Below, one piece after another: positions 17,624 to 25,684 of a stretch of DNA of 64,000 nucleotides; within the stretch, counting starts at the first letter, position 1; each line of letters starts with the position of its first letter. Where the stretch lies: contig NZ_JAJEPW010000001.1 in NCBI RefSeq assembly GCF_020687045.1, positions 62,001-126,000 on the forward strand. Direction: 5' to 3'. The translations under genes and the position numbers were made by a program. The DNA is from Vescimonas cirricatena (GTDB taxonomy: Bacteria; Bacillota; Clostridia; Oscillospirales; Oscillospiraceae). Under the pieces are notes generated by a model. That model saw only the letters and a program-made list of their open reading frames with translations, was not told the origin of the DNA and made no database searches.

Positions 17624-17911
17624 ATGAAAAACAAAATTTTAACTGCGATTTCTACCATTATGCTCTTTATCCCGTGGACGATCCTGCCACTGCGTACCTT
17701 TGATTGGGCGCTGGAATCCCCGGTAGCGGAGATTATGGTTTACAGTTACGCCGCCTTTATGATTTTTTCAGGTATCTTTTCCATTCTCAGCTATACCAAA
17801 GGAAAAGTAAAATCCAAACTTATGCAGGTATGTGTCGTGATTAACAGCATTTATGCGGTTGGCGCAATCGCAATTATCGGTATGAATATTGTAACGAGGA
17901 TTGGCGGGTGA
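17624..17911 (+). CDS. small membrane protein of LanFEG module 1
   Basis: The 95-aa protein has three hydrophobic helices: ILTAISTIMLFIPWTILPL, a central segment, and VVINSIYAVGAIAIIGMNIV. It sits between the permease and the lipoprotein gene with nearly no gap, so it belongs to the module. No counterpart is present in module 2. Function unknown. Confidence 0.75.
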   Translation: MKNKILTAISTIMLFIPWTILPLRTFDWALESPVAEIMVYSYAAFMIFSGIFSILSYTKGKVKSKLMQVCVVINSIYAVGAIAIIGMNIVTRIGG

Positions 17912-17915
17912 TGAT

Positions 17916-18392
17916 ATGAAAAAAATAAAAATTCTGACTGCTGCACTGCTCTCCTTATGTTTAGTCTTTACCATTACGGGGTGCAGCGGCGACAATCTGA
18001 AAGATAGTGTTATAAACGGCTTTAATGATATGCTCCAGCATTTCAGCAAATATGCCCTTACGGACGAAAAAGATTTGCAGGGCGATAAGACCAAAGGGGA
18101 AGATACCTATACCGGCTCCTATACAGCAGATTATGAGGATTTCAATGATAAAGAATATATCTTTGGAGGTACTGCGTTAGAACGGGATAAAGGAAGTGAG
18201 CTTACTGTAACTTACGAGTTGACGGTTGATTCCGGCACGGCAAGGCTTTACTGGCTTGATAAGGGCGAGGAAAAAGTGATTGCCGATACAAGTAAAAACG
18301 GAACATATTCCGTTACCCTTGATGAAGGCGACAACTATCTTACTTTAGAAGGCAATGATTTTTGCGGCTCATTGAAGGTGGTTGTGGAATGA
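17916..18392 (+). CDS. lipoprotein of LanFEG module 1
   Basis: The 158-aa protein has a signal peptide ending in the lipobox ITGC. The mature part contains GSYTADYEDFNDKEYIFGGT, then a beta-rich C-terminus (DEGDNYLTLEGNDFCGSLKV). It is a clear relative of the lipoprotein at 51705 in module 2, with the shared TADYE.F.D.EY.FGGT core. By position it may act like LanI-type immunity lipoproteins that bind the peptide outside the cell. That role is inferred from context. Confidence 0.8.
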   Translation: MKKIKILTAALLSLCLVFTITGCSGDNLKDSVINGFNDMLQHFSKYALTDEKDLQGDKTKGEDTYTGSYTADYEDFNDKEYIFGGTALERDKGSELTVTYELTVDSGTARLYWLDKGEEKVIADTSKNGTYSVTLDEGDNYLTLEGNDFCGSLKVVVE

Positions 18393-18422
18393 TTGCAAAA
18401 GCAAGAACAAATCCGATAAATC

Positions 18423-18577
18423 TTTGTGCTATGCCTAATACTTTGGAATGTTCGATAAACCGCTAATTCACTCTTGTTCAGATAAAGCAGAGCTGGATTT
18501 AATTCGCCATCTACTTTGCCATTGTCGCCATTTAACTCGCCATTTAATTTGCCATTCCGTATTGTCGCATTGAGCAT
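18423..18577 (-). pseudogene. possible remnant of a winged-helix C-terminus
   Basis: On the minus strand a short open stretch reads RNGKLNGELNGDNGKVDGEL followed by NPALLYLNKSELAVYRTFQ. Asn-Gly-rich repeats just before a helix are typical of the C-terminal end of Schlafen/AlbA_2-type ATP-binding proteins with a winged helix. No start signal or upstream domain is present. This is weak and could be chance. Confidence 0.25.
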
Positions 18578-18628
18578 AAAAGCGTTATCAATTTTATTTC
18601 CCCATTTTTTAGCATAACATTGAGTAGT

Positions 18629-18671
18629 GAAAAGAATGAAAACCGCAGGACTTCGATATATAGCTCTGCGG
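18629..18671 (-). terminator. terminator of the YhcG-like gene
   Basis: CCGCAG (18643-18648) pairs with CTGCGG (18666-18671). Reading on the minus strand the stem is followed by a T-rich stretch. It lies about 20 bases after the nuclease gene. Confidence 0.65.
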
Positions 18672-18690
18672 CTTTCAGCTTTTCGATATT

Positions 18691-19703
18691 TTAGTCTCTT
18701 TTGATATGCTTTTGTATATCTTCCACAGACGGGAGCTGTTTGCTCAAAGCTTCAGGAAGCTCACTTGTAACTTTGTATTCGCTGACACCGATTGGCTTTG
18801 ACATATCTTTTAAGGCATATTCAGCGACTAATGCGTTTTTGCTTTTGCACAGCAACAGACCGATAGAAGGATTGTCATTATCCTTTTTCAAAATCCCGTC
18901 AACGGCTGAGAGATAAAAGTTAAGCTGTCCAGCATATTCCGGCTTAAATTCTCCGGTTTTCAGCTCAATCACAACATAGCAGCGAAGATTAAGGTTGTAG
19001 AACAGAAGATCAATGTAAAAATCATCGCCGCCGACATTGAGATGATATTGATTGCCGAGAAACGCAAATCCCGTTCCCAACTCTAAAAGCAGCTTCGTTA
19101 CATCCTGAACAAGAGCCTGCTCTATATCCCGTTCTACCATATCTTCCTTGAAAGGGATAAAATCAAAAATGTATGGATCTTTCATTGTTTGTACGGCAAG
19201 CTCACTCTGCGGCGAAGCAAGTCGGCTTTCAAAGTTTGAAATTTTATCAGCAATAGCCTGCCGTTCATACAAGCCGCTTTCAATCTGATGAATCAAGACA
19301 TTATGCGACCAGCCATTTTCTGCGGTCTTTCGTATATACCACTCTCTTTGCTTTTCTCCTTTAACCTTATCCAAGATTGCAACATTGTGCGACCACGGAA
19401 TTTGTGCAGACACCGTCTGCACAAATTGCTCATCAGGATAAGTGCTTGCAAATTTTGACATATATTTTTAAGGTTGCGAACAGAATAGCCCTTTGCGTTC
19501 GGGAACAAGAGCTTAATATCAGCCGCCAGATTTTCAATAAATTTATTGCCCCAAGATTTATGCTCGTTTATGATTTTTCCGATATTGTAATACAGCATAA
19601 TCAGCTCTTTATTTACACTTAAAGTAGCTTTGTACTGCGCCTGCTGAATTTCCTGTTTGATAGTTTGCACCAAATCAAGATACTCGTTATTATTCATCAA
19701 CAT
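18691..19703 (-). pseudogene. frameshifted YhcG/DUF1016-type PD-(D/E)XK nuclease
   Basis: The N-terminal part (19703 to about 19460) reads MLMNNNEYLDLVQTIKQEIQ up to GYSVRNLKN, then shifts out of frame. The C-terminal part continues in another frame as MSKFASTYPDEQFVQTVSAQ. It holds the DUF1016 WSHNV motifs and a nuclease core (GGDDFYIDLLFYN, then CYVVIELKTGEF). The junction is an AT repeat (AATATATG), so a two-base gain is the simplest explanation. An ATG (19459-19461) at the start of the second frame might allow reinitiation. Family members are stand-alone or restriction-associated nucleases. Confidence 0.85.
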
Positions 19704-19722
19704 CTTTATACCCTCCAGTTAT

Positions 19723-20307
19723 CTATTTCAAAAATTGATTGCGGTATTCCTGATGACGGAAACGATAGCCCTGTGCAATTAGCGTATCCGTTTTCAATGC
19801 GACCAAGTTTATGTCCGAGTGCATTGCCCGTGCGATCTGCTGAATATCATACCCGTTTTCGATATATTCCAGTATTTCATCGTCAGGCAGGGAGATTTGA
19901 GAAGCAAAGATGTTTGCCTCGTATTCCATTCGGCTTTGCCGCATATCGAAAATATTAAATTCCTTGAAGCCGCCAGCCTTGACCGCTTCTTCTCTATGTA
20001 ATGCGTCGTGTCCGATCTCGTGCAGCATTACGATACGCTCCATTACAGGGTGCAGATCGTCTTTTATAAAGATAAAGCGGTTACGCATTAAAACCTTGTA
20101 TGCCCCTCGCTGCTTCTTGAACGATAACGGGATAACTTCTATCCCCAGTTCTCGTGCGATTTTATGTGGATCGTTTGTGCCAAGCTCATTTGTCAGCCGA
20201 TTTGCCTTTCTAACAATCTCCAAAGTCTGAATATCCAAGAGCAAACACCCCCATTCTACTGTCGGTAAGTATATCTTATCAAATGCACTGTCCGAAAAAG
20301 AGGACAT
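19723..20307 (-). CDS. ImmA/IrrE-type metallopeptidase
   Basis: The 194-aa protein has the zinc-protease motif HEIGHDALH (HExxH) and a further Glu in the EYEANIFASQISLPDDEI segment, as in ImmA and IrrE. In ICEBs1, ImmA cleaves the Xre-type repressor ImmR to switch on excision. Here the gene follows an Xre gene with almost no gap, the same arrangement. The ATG at 20307 is chosen; a TTG lies one codon upstream. Confidence 0.88.
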   Translation of the reverse strand: MSSFSDSAFDKIYLPTVEWGCLLLDIQTLEIVRKANRLTNELGTNDPHKIARELGIEVIPLSFKKQRGAYKVLMRNRFIFIKDDLHPVMERIVMLHEIGHDALHREEAVKAGGFKEFNIFDMRQSRMEYEANIFASQISLPDDEILEYIENGYDIQQIARAMHSDINLVALKTDTLIAQGYRFRHQEYRNQFLK

Positions 20308-20313
20308 CAAGCG

Positions 20314-20718
20314 CTATTTTCTATATTTTTTGGGAGTGTACTTTTTATTCTTCTCTTTGGCGATCCAGTACGCTTCCTGAATGCCTTTCATCATCTCGTC
20401 CAAATCCTCATCTGCAAGTTCGCCGCCTGCAAAAAGTCCTGTAACTTCTGCCATAAGCTCCTTTGCCTGTCTTGCGCCATTGCGTCCATATTTAGATTCG
20501 GCGTTCAGCAAAAATTCCTCATCATCTGTAAGCAGATAGTTGACATCGACCTTCAGGACTTCCGCCATCTTATAATAGGTTTCCCTTTTTTTCGGATAGC
20601 GGGTGCCAGCCTCATAATTCGATACTGTCCGCAGAGAAACGCCGATTGCTTTTGCAAACTCATCTTGCTTTAAGCCTGCCTTCGTGCGGGCTTCTTTTAC
20701 CTTTTCACAGAATTTCAT
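20314..20718 (-). CDS. Xre-type repressor, likely ImmR-like
   Basis: This 134-aa protein has an N-terminal helix-turn-helix (EARTKAGLKQDEFAKAIGVS, LRTVSNYEAGTRYPKKRETY) and a helical C-terminus. GGAGG precedes the ATG at 20718. The gene pairs with the ImmA-like protease downstream and faces away from a sigma-like regulator, with repeated operators between. It probably represses the divergent promoter and its own. Confidence 0.9.
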   Translation of the reverse strand: MKFCEKVKEARTKAGLKQDEFAKAIGVSLRTVSNYEAGTRYPKKRETYYKMAEVLKVDVNYLLTDDEEFLLNAESKYGRNGARQAKELMAEVTGLFAGGELADEDLDEMMKGIQEAYWIAKEKNKKYTPKKYRK

Positions 20719-20773
20719 TTCATCTGACCTCCAAATTATTCGACCTGATTTGAAAATATCTTGCGTATCTGTA

Positions 20774-20858
20774 TTGACAAGCGCAAGTAAATTTCGTATA
20801 ATGTCAATACGCAAGTAAGTTGCGTATACATAATACCTTAACTTGCGTGTTTTGTCAA
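20774..20858. promoter_or_regulatory. divergent promoters with repeated Xre operators
   Basis: Rightward: TTGACA (20774-20779), 17 bases, TATAAT (20797-20802). Leftward: TTGACA (complement of 20853-20858), 17 bases, TATTAT (complement of 20830-20835). The words CGCAAGT and ACTTGCG recur between them, including the palindrome ACGCAAGTAAGTTGCGT. The sites overlap both promoters, as in a genetic switch. Confidence 0.8.
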
Positions 20859-20931
20859 GGGAGTTCAAAAAATTAGCTTGAACTTTTATCTACCAACAAA
20901 TGATACCCGTTTTAAGGATTGAGGCGAACAG

Positions 20932-21498
20932 ATGGGACGGAAAGATACACTCGCTGCGAAAAGCATTCGCAAAATGTACGAGCAGCTTAATTTGAATCAA
21001 TCGGATATATTCTCTAAAACAAAATTGCTTCTCAGTGTATACCGTGATGTGGTCTGGATCACACTGAGCGAATCTGCCCGTGTGAATGAGGAGCTGGTAT
21101 ATTACGGAGAGGAACTGGACAGCGCCCTTGTCTACTTGGAGCTGTTTGCGCCGGATACCGAGAAGCAGGAGTTTGAGAGCCGTATCAGTGCTTTATTTGA
21201 GAACAAGTGGATGGTTGACCTGATTGATACCGCTATGGCGAAAATATATGACTACCATAACAACGGCAGGCTGTACCACGAGATCATATCGAAAAGCTAC
21301 CTAACGGCGTTTCGGTATACAGAGAGCGAGCTGCTCGATCTCTTGAATATGGAGCGCAGTACCTTTTACGACCGGAAACGGGAAGCGATTTTGCTCCTTG
21401 GCGTGTCCCTGTGGGGATATGCGATTCCGTGCTTCAAAGGAATCTTCAATATGAAGGGAGCTGATGAAAGCGACGATATTCCCGATTTTTTCAAATGA
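20932..21498 (+). CDS. sigma/ArpU-like regulator
   Basis: The 188-aa protein ends with TESELLDLLNMERSTFYDRKREAILLLG, a helix-turn-helix like region 4 of sigma factors and phage ArpU-type late regulators. The rest is helical without clear motifs. It is transcribed from the rightward promoter of the Xre switch, so it may be the early gene released when the repressor is cleaved. Assignment to a family is tentative. Confidence 0.65.
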   Translation: MGRKDTLAAKSIRKMYEQLNLNQSDIFSKTKLLLSVYRDVVWITLSESARVNEELVYYGEELDSALVYLELFAPDTEKQEFESRISALFENKWMVDLIDTAMAKIYDYHNNGRLYHEIISKSYLTAFRYTESELLDLLNMERSTFYDRKREAILLLGVSLWGYAIPCFKGIFNMKGADESDDIPDFFK

Positions 21499-21785
21499 AG
21501 GCTTGTCCGACTAAAGTCCGACGAAATCCCTACTGAATGTCCGACCTTGCGTATGCTACACTGTGTATGCTGCCCGAAGAACGGCTTTCGTTTACGGAAC
21601 GAGGCTGAAAACAAAATGGCAGAAAATTGGCGCAGTTTTGCCGATGATACGAAAAAGCAAATCTGTTACAATTAGTATGCCTAAAGCTTTGAGAATTTTT
21701 CTTGATTTTCAAATGCTGGTTGAATATCTTTTAGGCGGCAATACAGCAGCTTAGGCAAAACGAATTGAATATGTGTTTTGAAGAA
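21499..21785 (+). other. intergenic region with GTCCGAC repeats
   Basis: No convincing gene. GTCCGAC occurs at 21505, 21516 and 21539 (spacing 11 and 23), followed by a GTATGCT repeat at about 21551 and 21566. A short frame from 21563 would give a 63-aa basic peptide but has a GTG start and no RBS. The repeats probably serve a regulator of the following sigma gene. Confidence 0.5.
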
Positions 21786-21835
21786 GCAGTTATAGCTTTC
21801 AGCCTTCGGGCTTGAATGTTATAGCTGCTTTTTTT
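21786..21835 (+). terminator. strong intrinsic terminator
   Basis: A long stem, GCAGTTATAGC..TTCAGCC with GGCTTGAA..GTTATAGCTGC, closes on a TTCG tetraloop and is followed by seven Ts. Confidence 0.9.
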
Positions 21836-21984
21836 GTGCAGCCCTTTTCGCTTTTGTCAAGCGGAAAGGGAGCTTTATGTCTATCACAGTATGGCAGGCG
21901 TTTGTATGTAGGTATCCGTGATCTCCGGAGTTTTTGATTGTGACCTTATATATCAAAAATTCCAAATTTAAGGAGATTACGGAA

Positions 21985-22569
21985 ATGAAAAAACTTACAG
22001 TAAACAAGCAGGAAGAATTATTTGCACAGGATTGTAAACTCATCAACCTTCGGTATGAGTATAGTGGTTTCACTGGAATGGAAAAATGGGCAATTATAAC
22101 GGAGCTGTCCGAAGAAGCATTGTGGGATAAGTACCCTGATGTCATCAGCAGGTATACGCCTTTTATACTTCTGTCAATGGCACAGGGAGAAGTGATTAGT
22201 GAATCACATAGAAATAATGATAAATATGAAAAGCGCAGCAAAAGGACGATAGATGTATACGGTTATGAAGATGATATTTTTGAGCAGTTCCATCCGAAAT
22301 CTATCGCCCCATTTATTGATCCGTTTGATAAAGCGGAGGAGGAACAGATCGAGGAAGAAAAAGAAAAGCTACGACAATTAGAACTTTCTAAGGTAATACA
22401 AGCGTTAAGTATGCTGCAACCTGTTCAAAGGGAGCGCCTTCTTAAATCCGTTTTGCTTGGGATTAGTTCAAGGAAAATTGCGAAAGAGGAGGGCATAAAT
22501 TATAGCTCCGTAGACAAGTCAATCGCTGCCGCAATAAATAATTTCAAAAAATTTTATGAAAACCTCTGA
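21985..22569 (+). CDS. sigma-70-like factor of the element
   Basis: The 194-aa protein has a region-4-like helix-turn-helix at the C-terminus (ALSMLQPVQRERLLKSVLLG, ISSRKIAKEEGINYSSVDKS). The start MKKLTV follows AAGGAG. Sigma-like proteins of this length are a standard gene just upstream of the excisionase and integrase in Tn916/Tn1549-type elements, where they regulate transfer or excision genes. Confidence 0.8.
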   Translation: MKKLTVNKQEELFAQDCKLINLRYEYSGFTGMEKWAIITELSEEALWDKYPDVISRYTPFILLSMAQGEVISESHRNNDKYEKRSKRTIDVYGYEDDIFEQFHPKSIAPFIDPFDKAEEEQIEEEKEKLRQLELSKVIQALSMLQPVQRERLLKSVLLGISSRKIAKEEGINYSSVDKSIAAAINNFKKFYENL

Positions 22570-22678
22570 TTTTGGGTGTGCATTTCGCACCCCTTTGTCC
22601 AAATGAGTGAAGGGGTATTTCTATTCCGGATATGAAATGCGCTTTCAAAACTCAATGAACAGAGAGGTTATACATAAA

Positions 22679-23230
22679 ATGAAGAAAACAGAAATCAGGC
22701 GTGGAGATATATTTTCCTACGATTTTGGCACAAGAATCGGCTCTATCCAATCAGGTGTAAGACCTGTGCTGGTAATTCAGGCAGACAATTTCAATGCGAA
22801 TGCGCCTACTGTTATTGTTGCGTCCATTACGAGTGTAATAAAAAAGAGGTATTTGCCGTCCCACATTATTTTAGGCGAGGGTTTTGGTCTGATGAAGCCT
22901 TCAATGGTGTTGCTTGAGCAAATACAGACTGTGAATAAAGATGATTTGACAGAGTATATTGGCTTTGTTGATGATGAGCGCCTTTGGAGACAGATTAACG
23001 CAGCCTTGAAAAAAACATTTGGTCTATGGCTTTACAACACTGACAGGATCGGCGACATTCGCTGCCTGTGTCCGAAATGCTTAAACGACTATTTTCGCAA
23101 TCCGAACTATGTTGTCAGACGCCTTGATCCTTTCGCTAAAAGTAAAGGCACTTGTGATAAGTGCAATGATAGAGGTTGGGATTATATCGTTTATGACAAA
23201 CGCACCTCTTTCAAAGGGAAAGGGGTATAG
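22679..23230 (+). CDS. MazF/PemK-type toxin fused to a zinc ribbon
   Basis: Residues 1-120 are MazF-like: EIRRGDIFSYDFG, GSIQSGVRPVLVIQADNFN and ASITSVIKKRYLPSH, then the MLLEQIQTV helix. MazF enzymes are sequence-specific endoribonucleases. The last 60 residues carry two CxxC pairs (CLCPKC and CDKCNDRGW), a zinc ribbon not found in classical MazF. No antitoxin-like gene is adjacent. The ATG at 22679 with AGAGAGG is preferred to the in-frame start at 22607. It may regulate rather than poison. Confidence 0.82.
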   Translation: MKKTEIRRGDIFSYDFGTRIGSIQSGVRPVLVIQADNFNANAPTVIVASITSVIKKRYLPSHIILGEGFGLMKPSMVLLEQIQTVNKDDLTEYIGFVDDERLWRQINAALKKTFGLWLYNTDRIGDIRCLCPKCLNDYFRNPNYVVRRLDPFAKSKGTCDKCNDRGWDYIVYDKRTSFKGKGV

Positions 23231-23232
23231 GG

Positions 23233-23454
23233 ATGTCGCAAAACAGGGAAAGGAAACGGAAGTTTGACATTCCTATATGGTGCAAGGCAAATCTGTCGAT
23301 TGAAGAAGCCGCAGCCTATTCCGGTATTGGAATGGCGAAACTTTATGAGATGACAGAAAGTGAGGATTGCCCATTTGTCTTATGGATAGGTAGCCGGAGA
23401 ATGATTAAGCGAAAAGTTTTTGATGAGTATATAGAGCGGCAATACTCAATTTAA
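23233..23454 (+). CDS. excisionase-like protein, copy 1
   Basis: This 73-aa protein has the winged-helix excisionase pattern SIEEAAAYSGIGMAKLYEMT, CPFVLWIGSRRMIKRKVFDEYIE. It follows the MazF gene with two bases between. Excisionases bend DNA at element ends and steer the integrase to excision. Three paralogues follow. Confidence 0.85.
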   Translation: MSQNRERKRKFDIPIWCKANLSIEEAAAYSGIGMAKLYEMTESEDCPFVLWIGSRRMIKRKVFDEYIERQYSI

Positions 23455-23467
23455 TGAAAAAGTCAAG

Positions 23468-23506
23468 CCTGCGATGAGCCGATTCGCATAATTGGCTTAT
23501 CGCAGG
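23468..23506 (+). promoter_or_regulatory. hairpin between excisionase copies 1 and 2
   Basis: CCTGCGATGAGCC (23468-23480) pairs with GGCTTATCGCAGG (23494-23506). No T-run follows, so it could be an attenuating structure, a processing site or a protein-binding palindrome. Confidence 0.55.
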
Positions 23507-23551
23507 ACATTGGCTATGCTGTAACTACCAAAAGCAAGGAGGTACAGCAAT

Positions 23552-23773
23552 ATGCTCAACAAAAAGAACGATCCGGATATGTCGAGAGTCCCGTTGTGGA
23601 AGAAAATGAATTTAACGGTGGAAGAAGCCGCCGAATACTCAGGAATAGGCGTATCTAAAATTAAAGAAATTTCAAATCAAAAAAACTGTCCCTTTGTCCT
23701 ATGGAATGGAACAAAGCGGTTGATTAAAAGAAAACAATTCGAGGATTATCTCGAAACACAATATTCCGTCTGA
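23552..23773 (+). CDS. excisionase-like protein, copy 2
   Basis: This 73-aa paralogue of copy 1 has TVEEAAEYSGIGVSKIKEIS and CPFVLWNGTKRLIKRKQFEDYL. A good AAGGAGG site precedes the ATG. It keeps the EEAA.YSGIG core of the others but differs in the recognition helix, so it may bind another sequence. Confidence 0.82.
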   Translation: MLNKKNDPDMSRVPLWKKMNLTVEEAAEYSGIGVSKIKEISNQKNCPFVLWNGTKRLIKRKQFEDYLETQYSV

Positions 23774-23788
23774 GAGGAGGACAAGCTA

Positions 23789-24025
23789 ATGGATAATAAA
23801 CTGACTGAAACAGGCAGTTCCAACAGGCGTGTAGCTGCTGTTCCAATTTGGGTAAAACCTTATTTGACGATAGAAGAAGCGGCAGAGTATACGGGAATAG
23901 GCAGGGATAAGCTTTATGAAATGACGAGCCTTGCCGATTGTCCGTTTGTACTGTGGGTAGGCAATCGGAGAATGATTAAGCGCAGGATTTTTGATGAATA
24001 CATTGAGCAAATGTATTCAATATGA
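23789..24025 (+). CDS. excisionase-like protein, copy 3
   Basis: The 78-aa paralogue reads TIEEAAEYTGIGRDKLYEMT and CPFVLWVGNRRMIKRRIFDEYIEQMYS, closest to copy 1. GAGAGGAGG lies just before the ATG. It is packed 15 bases after copy 2 and 10 bases before copy 4. Confidence 0.84.
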   Translation: MDNKLTETGSSNRRVAAVPIWVKPYLTIEEAAEYTGIGRDKLYEMTSLADCPFVLWVGNRRMIKRRIFDEYIEQMYSI

Positions 24026-24035
24026 TGGAGGTTGT

Positions 24036-24275
24036 ATGGACGAAAAAATTTTAGCTTACAGAAGTGAACTCCAAAAGAGGTCGGAAAACACACCGTTTTG
24101 GACGAAAACGATTTTAACCGTTGAAGAAGCTGCCGCATACACCGGAATCGGAAGGGCAAAAATCCGCCAAATCATTTCACAAGGGAATTGTCCTTTCACG
24201 GTAAATAACGGCACACAAATCTGTGTGATCCGAGAAGCGTTCATTGATTATCTTGATAAGCAGTTTCGCATATAG
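24036..24275 (+). CDS. excisionase-like protein, copy 4 (adjacent to the integrase)
   Basis: This 79-aa member reads TVEEAAAYTGIGRAKIRQII and CPFTVNNGTQICVIREAFID. It is the most divergent in the wing region and lies directly before the integrase gene, the usual place of the true excisionase. The start MDEKIL at 24036 follows ATGGAGG. Confidence 0.85.
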   Translation: MDEKILAYRSELQKRSENTPFWTKTILTVEEAAAYTGIGRAKIRQIISQGNCPFTVNNGTQICVIREAFIDYLDKQFRI

Positions 24276-24289
24276 GAGGAGAGAGAATT

Positions 24290-25544
24290 ATGCCGAGAAC
24301 AAAAAGAAAAGACAAGTCGAGAGCCGTGCTTCGGACAGGCGAATCGCAAAGGGCTGACGGAACTTATCAATTCCGGTGGACTGACAGTAATCATAAGAGG
24401 TTTTGCGTATATGCCAAGACGCTTGATGAATTGCGCTATAAGGAAGAACAGATTAAAAAGGATAAGAGCGATGGCATTAAAACCGAAGCCCGATATACGA
24501 CGGTCAACGAGGTCTATGAGCTTTGGAAGGAGCTGAAGCGAGGGCTGAAGAACAACACCTTTGAGAATTATAAATATATGTATGAAACCTTTGTCCGTCA
24601 TCAAATAGGCTCAAAGACAGTTTCATCGTTGAAAAAAACAGACATAAAGAGGTTTTATAATTACCTTACAGACGAGCGCCAGTTAAAACCTTCGACCATT
24701 GACAGTATCCATACGGTTTTACATCAGATTTTGGATATGGCTGTTGACGATGATTACATAAGGAATAATCCGTCAGATAATGTACTTAGAGTTGAAGCAA
24801 GCACATTGCTTTAAGACAGAAAAGCGCAGAGCTTTAACCCGTCCCGAACAGGAGTTGCTTTTAAGCTATTTGAAAAATACTCCCGCCGCACAATATTGGT
24901 ATCCAATCTTTGCGGTTTTGGTAGGAACAGGGCTTCGAGTCGGAGAACTTACCGGATTAAGATGGTGTGATGTCGATCTTGAGAACGGTGTTATTGATGT
25001 AAATCATACTTTGGTTTACTATGACCACCGCACCGATGGAAGCAAAAAAGGCTGCTATTTTAATGTCAATACGCCGAAAACTCCGGCTGGAAAAAGAAAA
25101 GTGCCAATGCTCAGTTTTGTGAAAGAGGCAATTATAATGGAAAAGGAAAGGCAGGAGCTGCTCGATCTTCATTGTACCGCTACCATTGACGGATACACAG
25201 ATTTCATTTTTATCAATCGCTTCGGCAATCCACAACATCAGGGAACGCTCAATAAAGCAATCCGCCGCATAATTCGTGACTGTAATGATGAGCAGTTTTT
25301 GAAGAACGAAAATCCCGAAGTGCTGCTTCCGCATTTTAGCTGCCATTCATTAAGACATACATTTACGACGAGAATGTGCGAAGCGGGCGTGAATGTCAAG
25401 GTCATTCAAGACACGCTTGGTCATAAGGATATTTCAACAACGCTTAATATCTATACCGATGTAACGAAGGAGCTTCGGCAGTCCGAATTTGAAGGTCTTG
25501 ACTCATATTTCAAAAGCGAGTATAATAAAGTGTCAGACGAGTAA
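24290..25544 (+). pseudogene. frameshifted tyrosine integrase of ICE1
   Basis: The N-terminal arm-binding and core-binding domains (SQRADGTYQFRWTDSNHKRF, IKRFYNYLTDERQLKPSTID) read to about 24790, where the frame runs into TAA at 24812. The catalytic domain goes on in the next frame with Arg in GTGLRVGELTG, CHSLRHTF, GHKDISTT and Tyr in TLNIYTDV. The break is in TTAGAGTTGAAG, where loss of a GA from AGAGAG would explain it. Together the parts equal a normal 415-aa integrase. If real, the product is inactive and the element cannot move by itself. Confidence 0.88.
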
Positions 25545-25577
25545 GGAATATTTCGGAGACGATGATAAAAAGCTTAT

Positions 25578-25596
25578 ACACCATTTACACCAATTT
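25578..25596 (+). repeat. possible integrase arm-type repeats, ICE1 right end
   Basis: ACACCATTT (25578-25586) is followed directly by ACACCAATTT (25587-25596), just after the integrase gene. Tandem short repeats near the element end are the form of arm sites for this integrase family. The exact element boundary cannot be fixed from this sequence alone. Confidence 0.4.
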
Positions 25597-25684
25597 GTAC
25601 TCCAATCCACCGAAAAACAGCACGAATTTATAGGGATATAGCGATTCCGGAAGAAACGCTGTTTAGACCTGTTATGAGATATGA

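Noticed and set aside
21563..21754. 63-aa basic frame between the two regulators of ICE1
   Set aside because: GTG start without RBS in a repeat-rich control region; no family pattern.
23233..24275. CRISPR-like array
   Set aside because: The repetition comes from four paralogous coding genes, not from short direct repeats with unique spacers. No CRISPR array was seen anywhere in the window.
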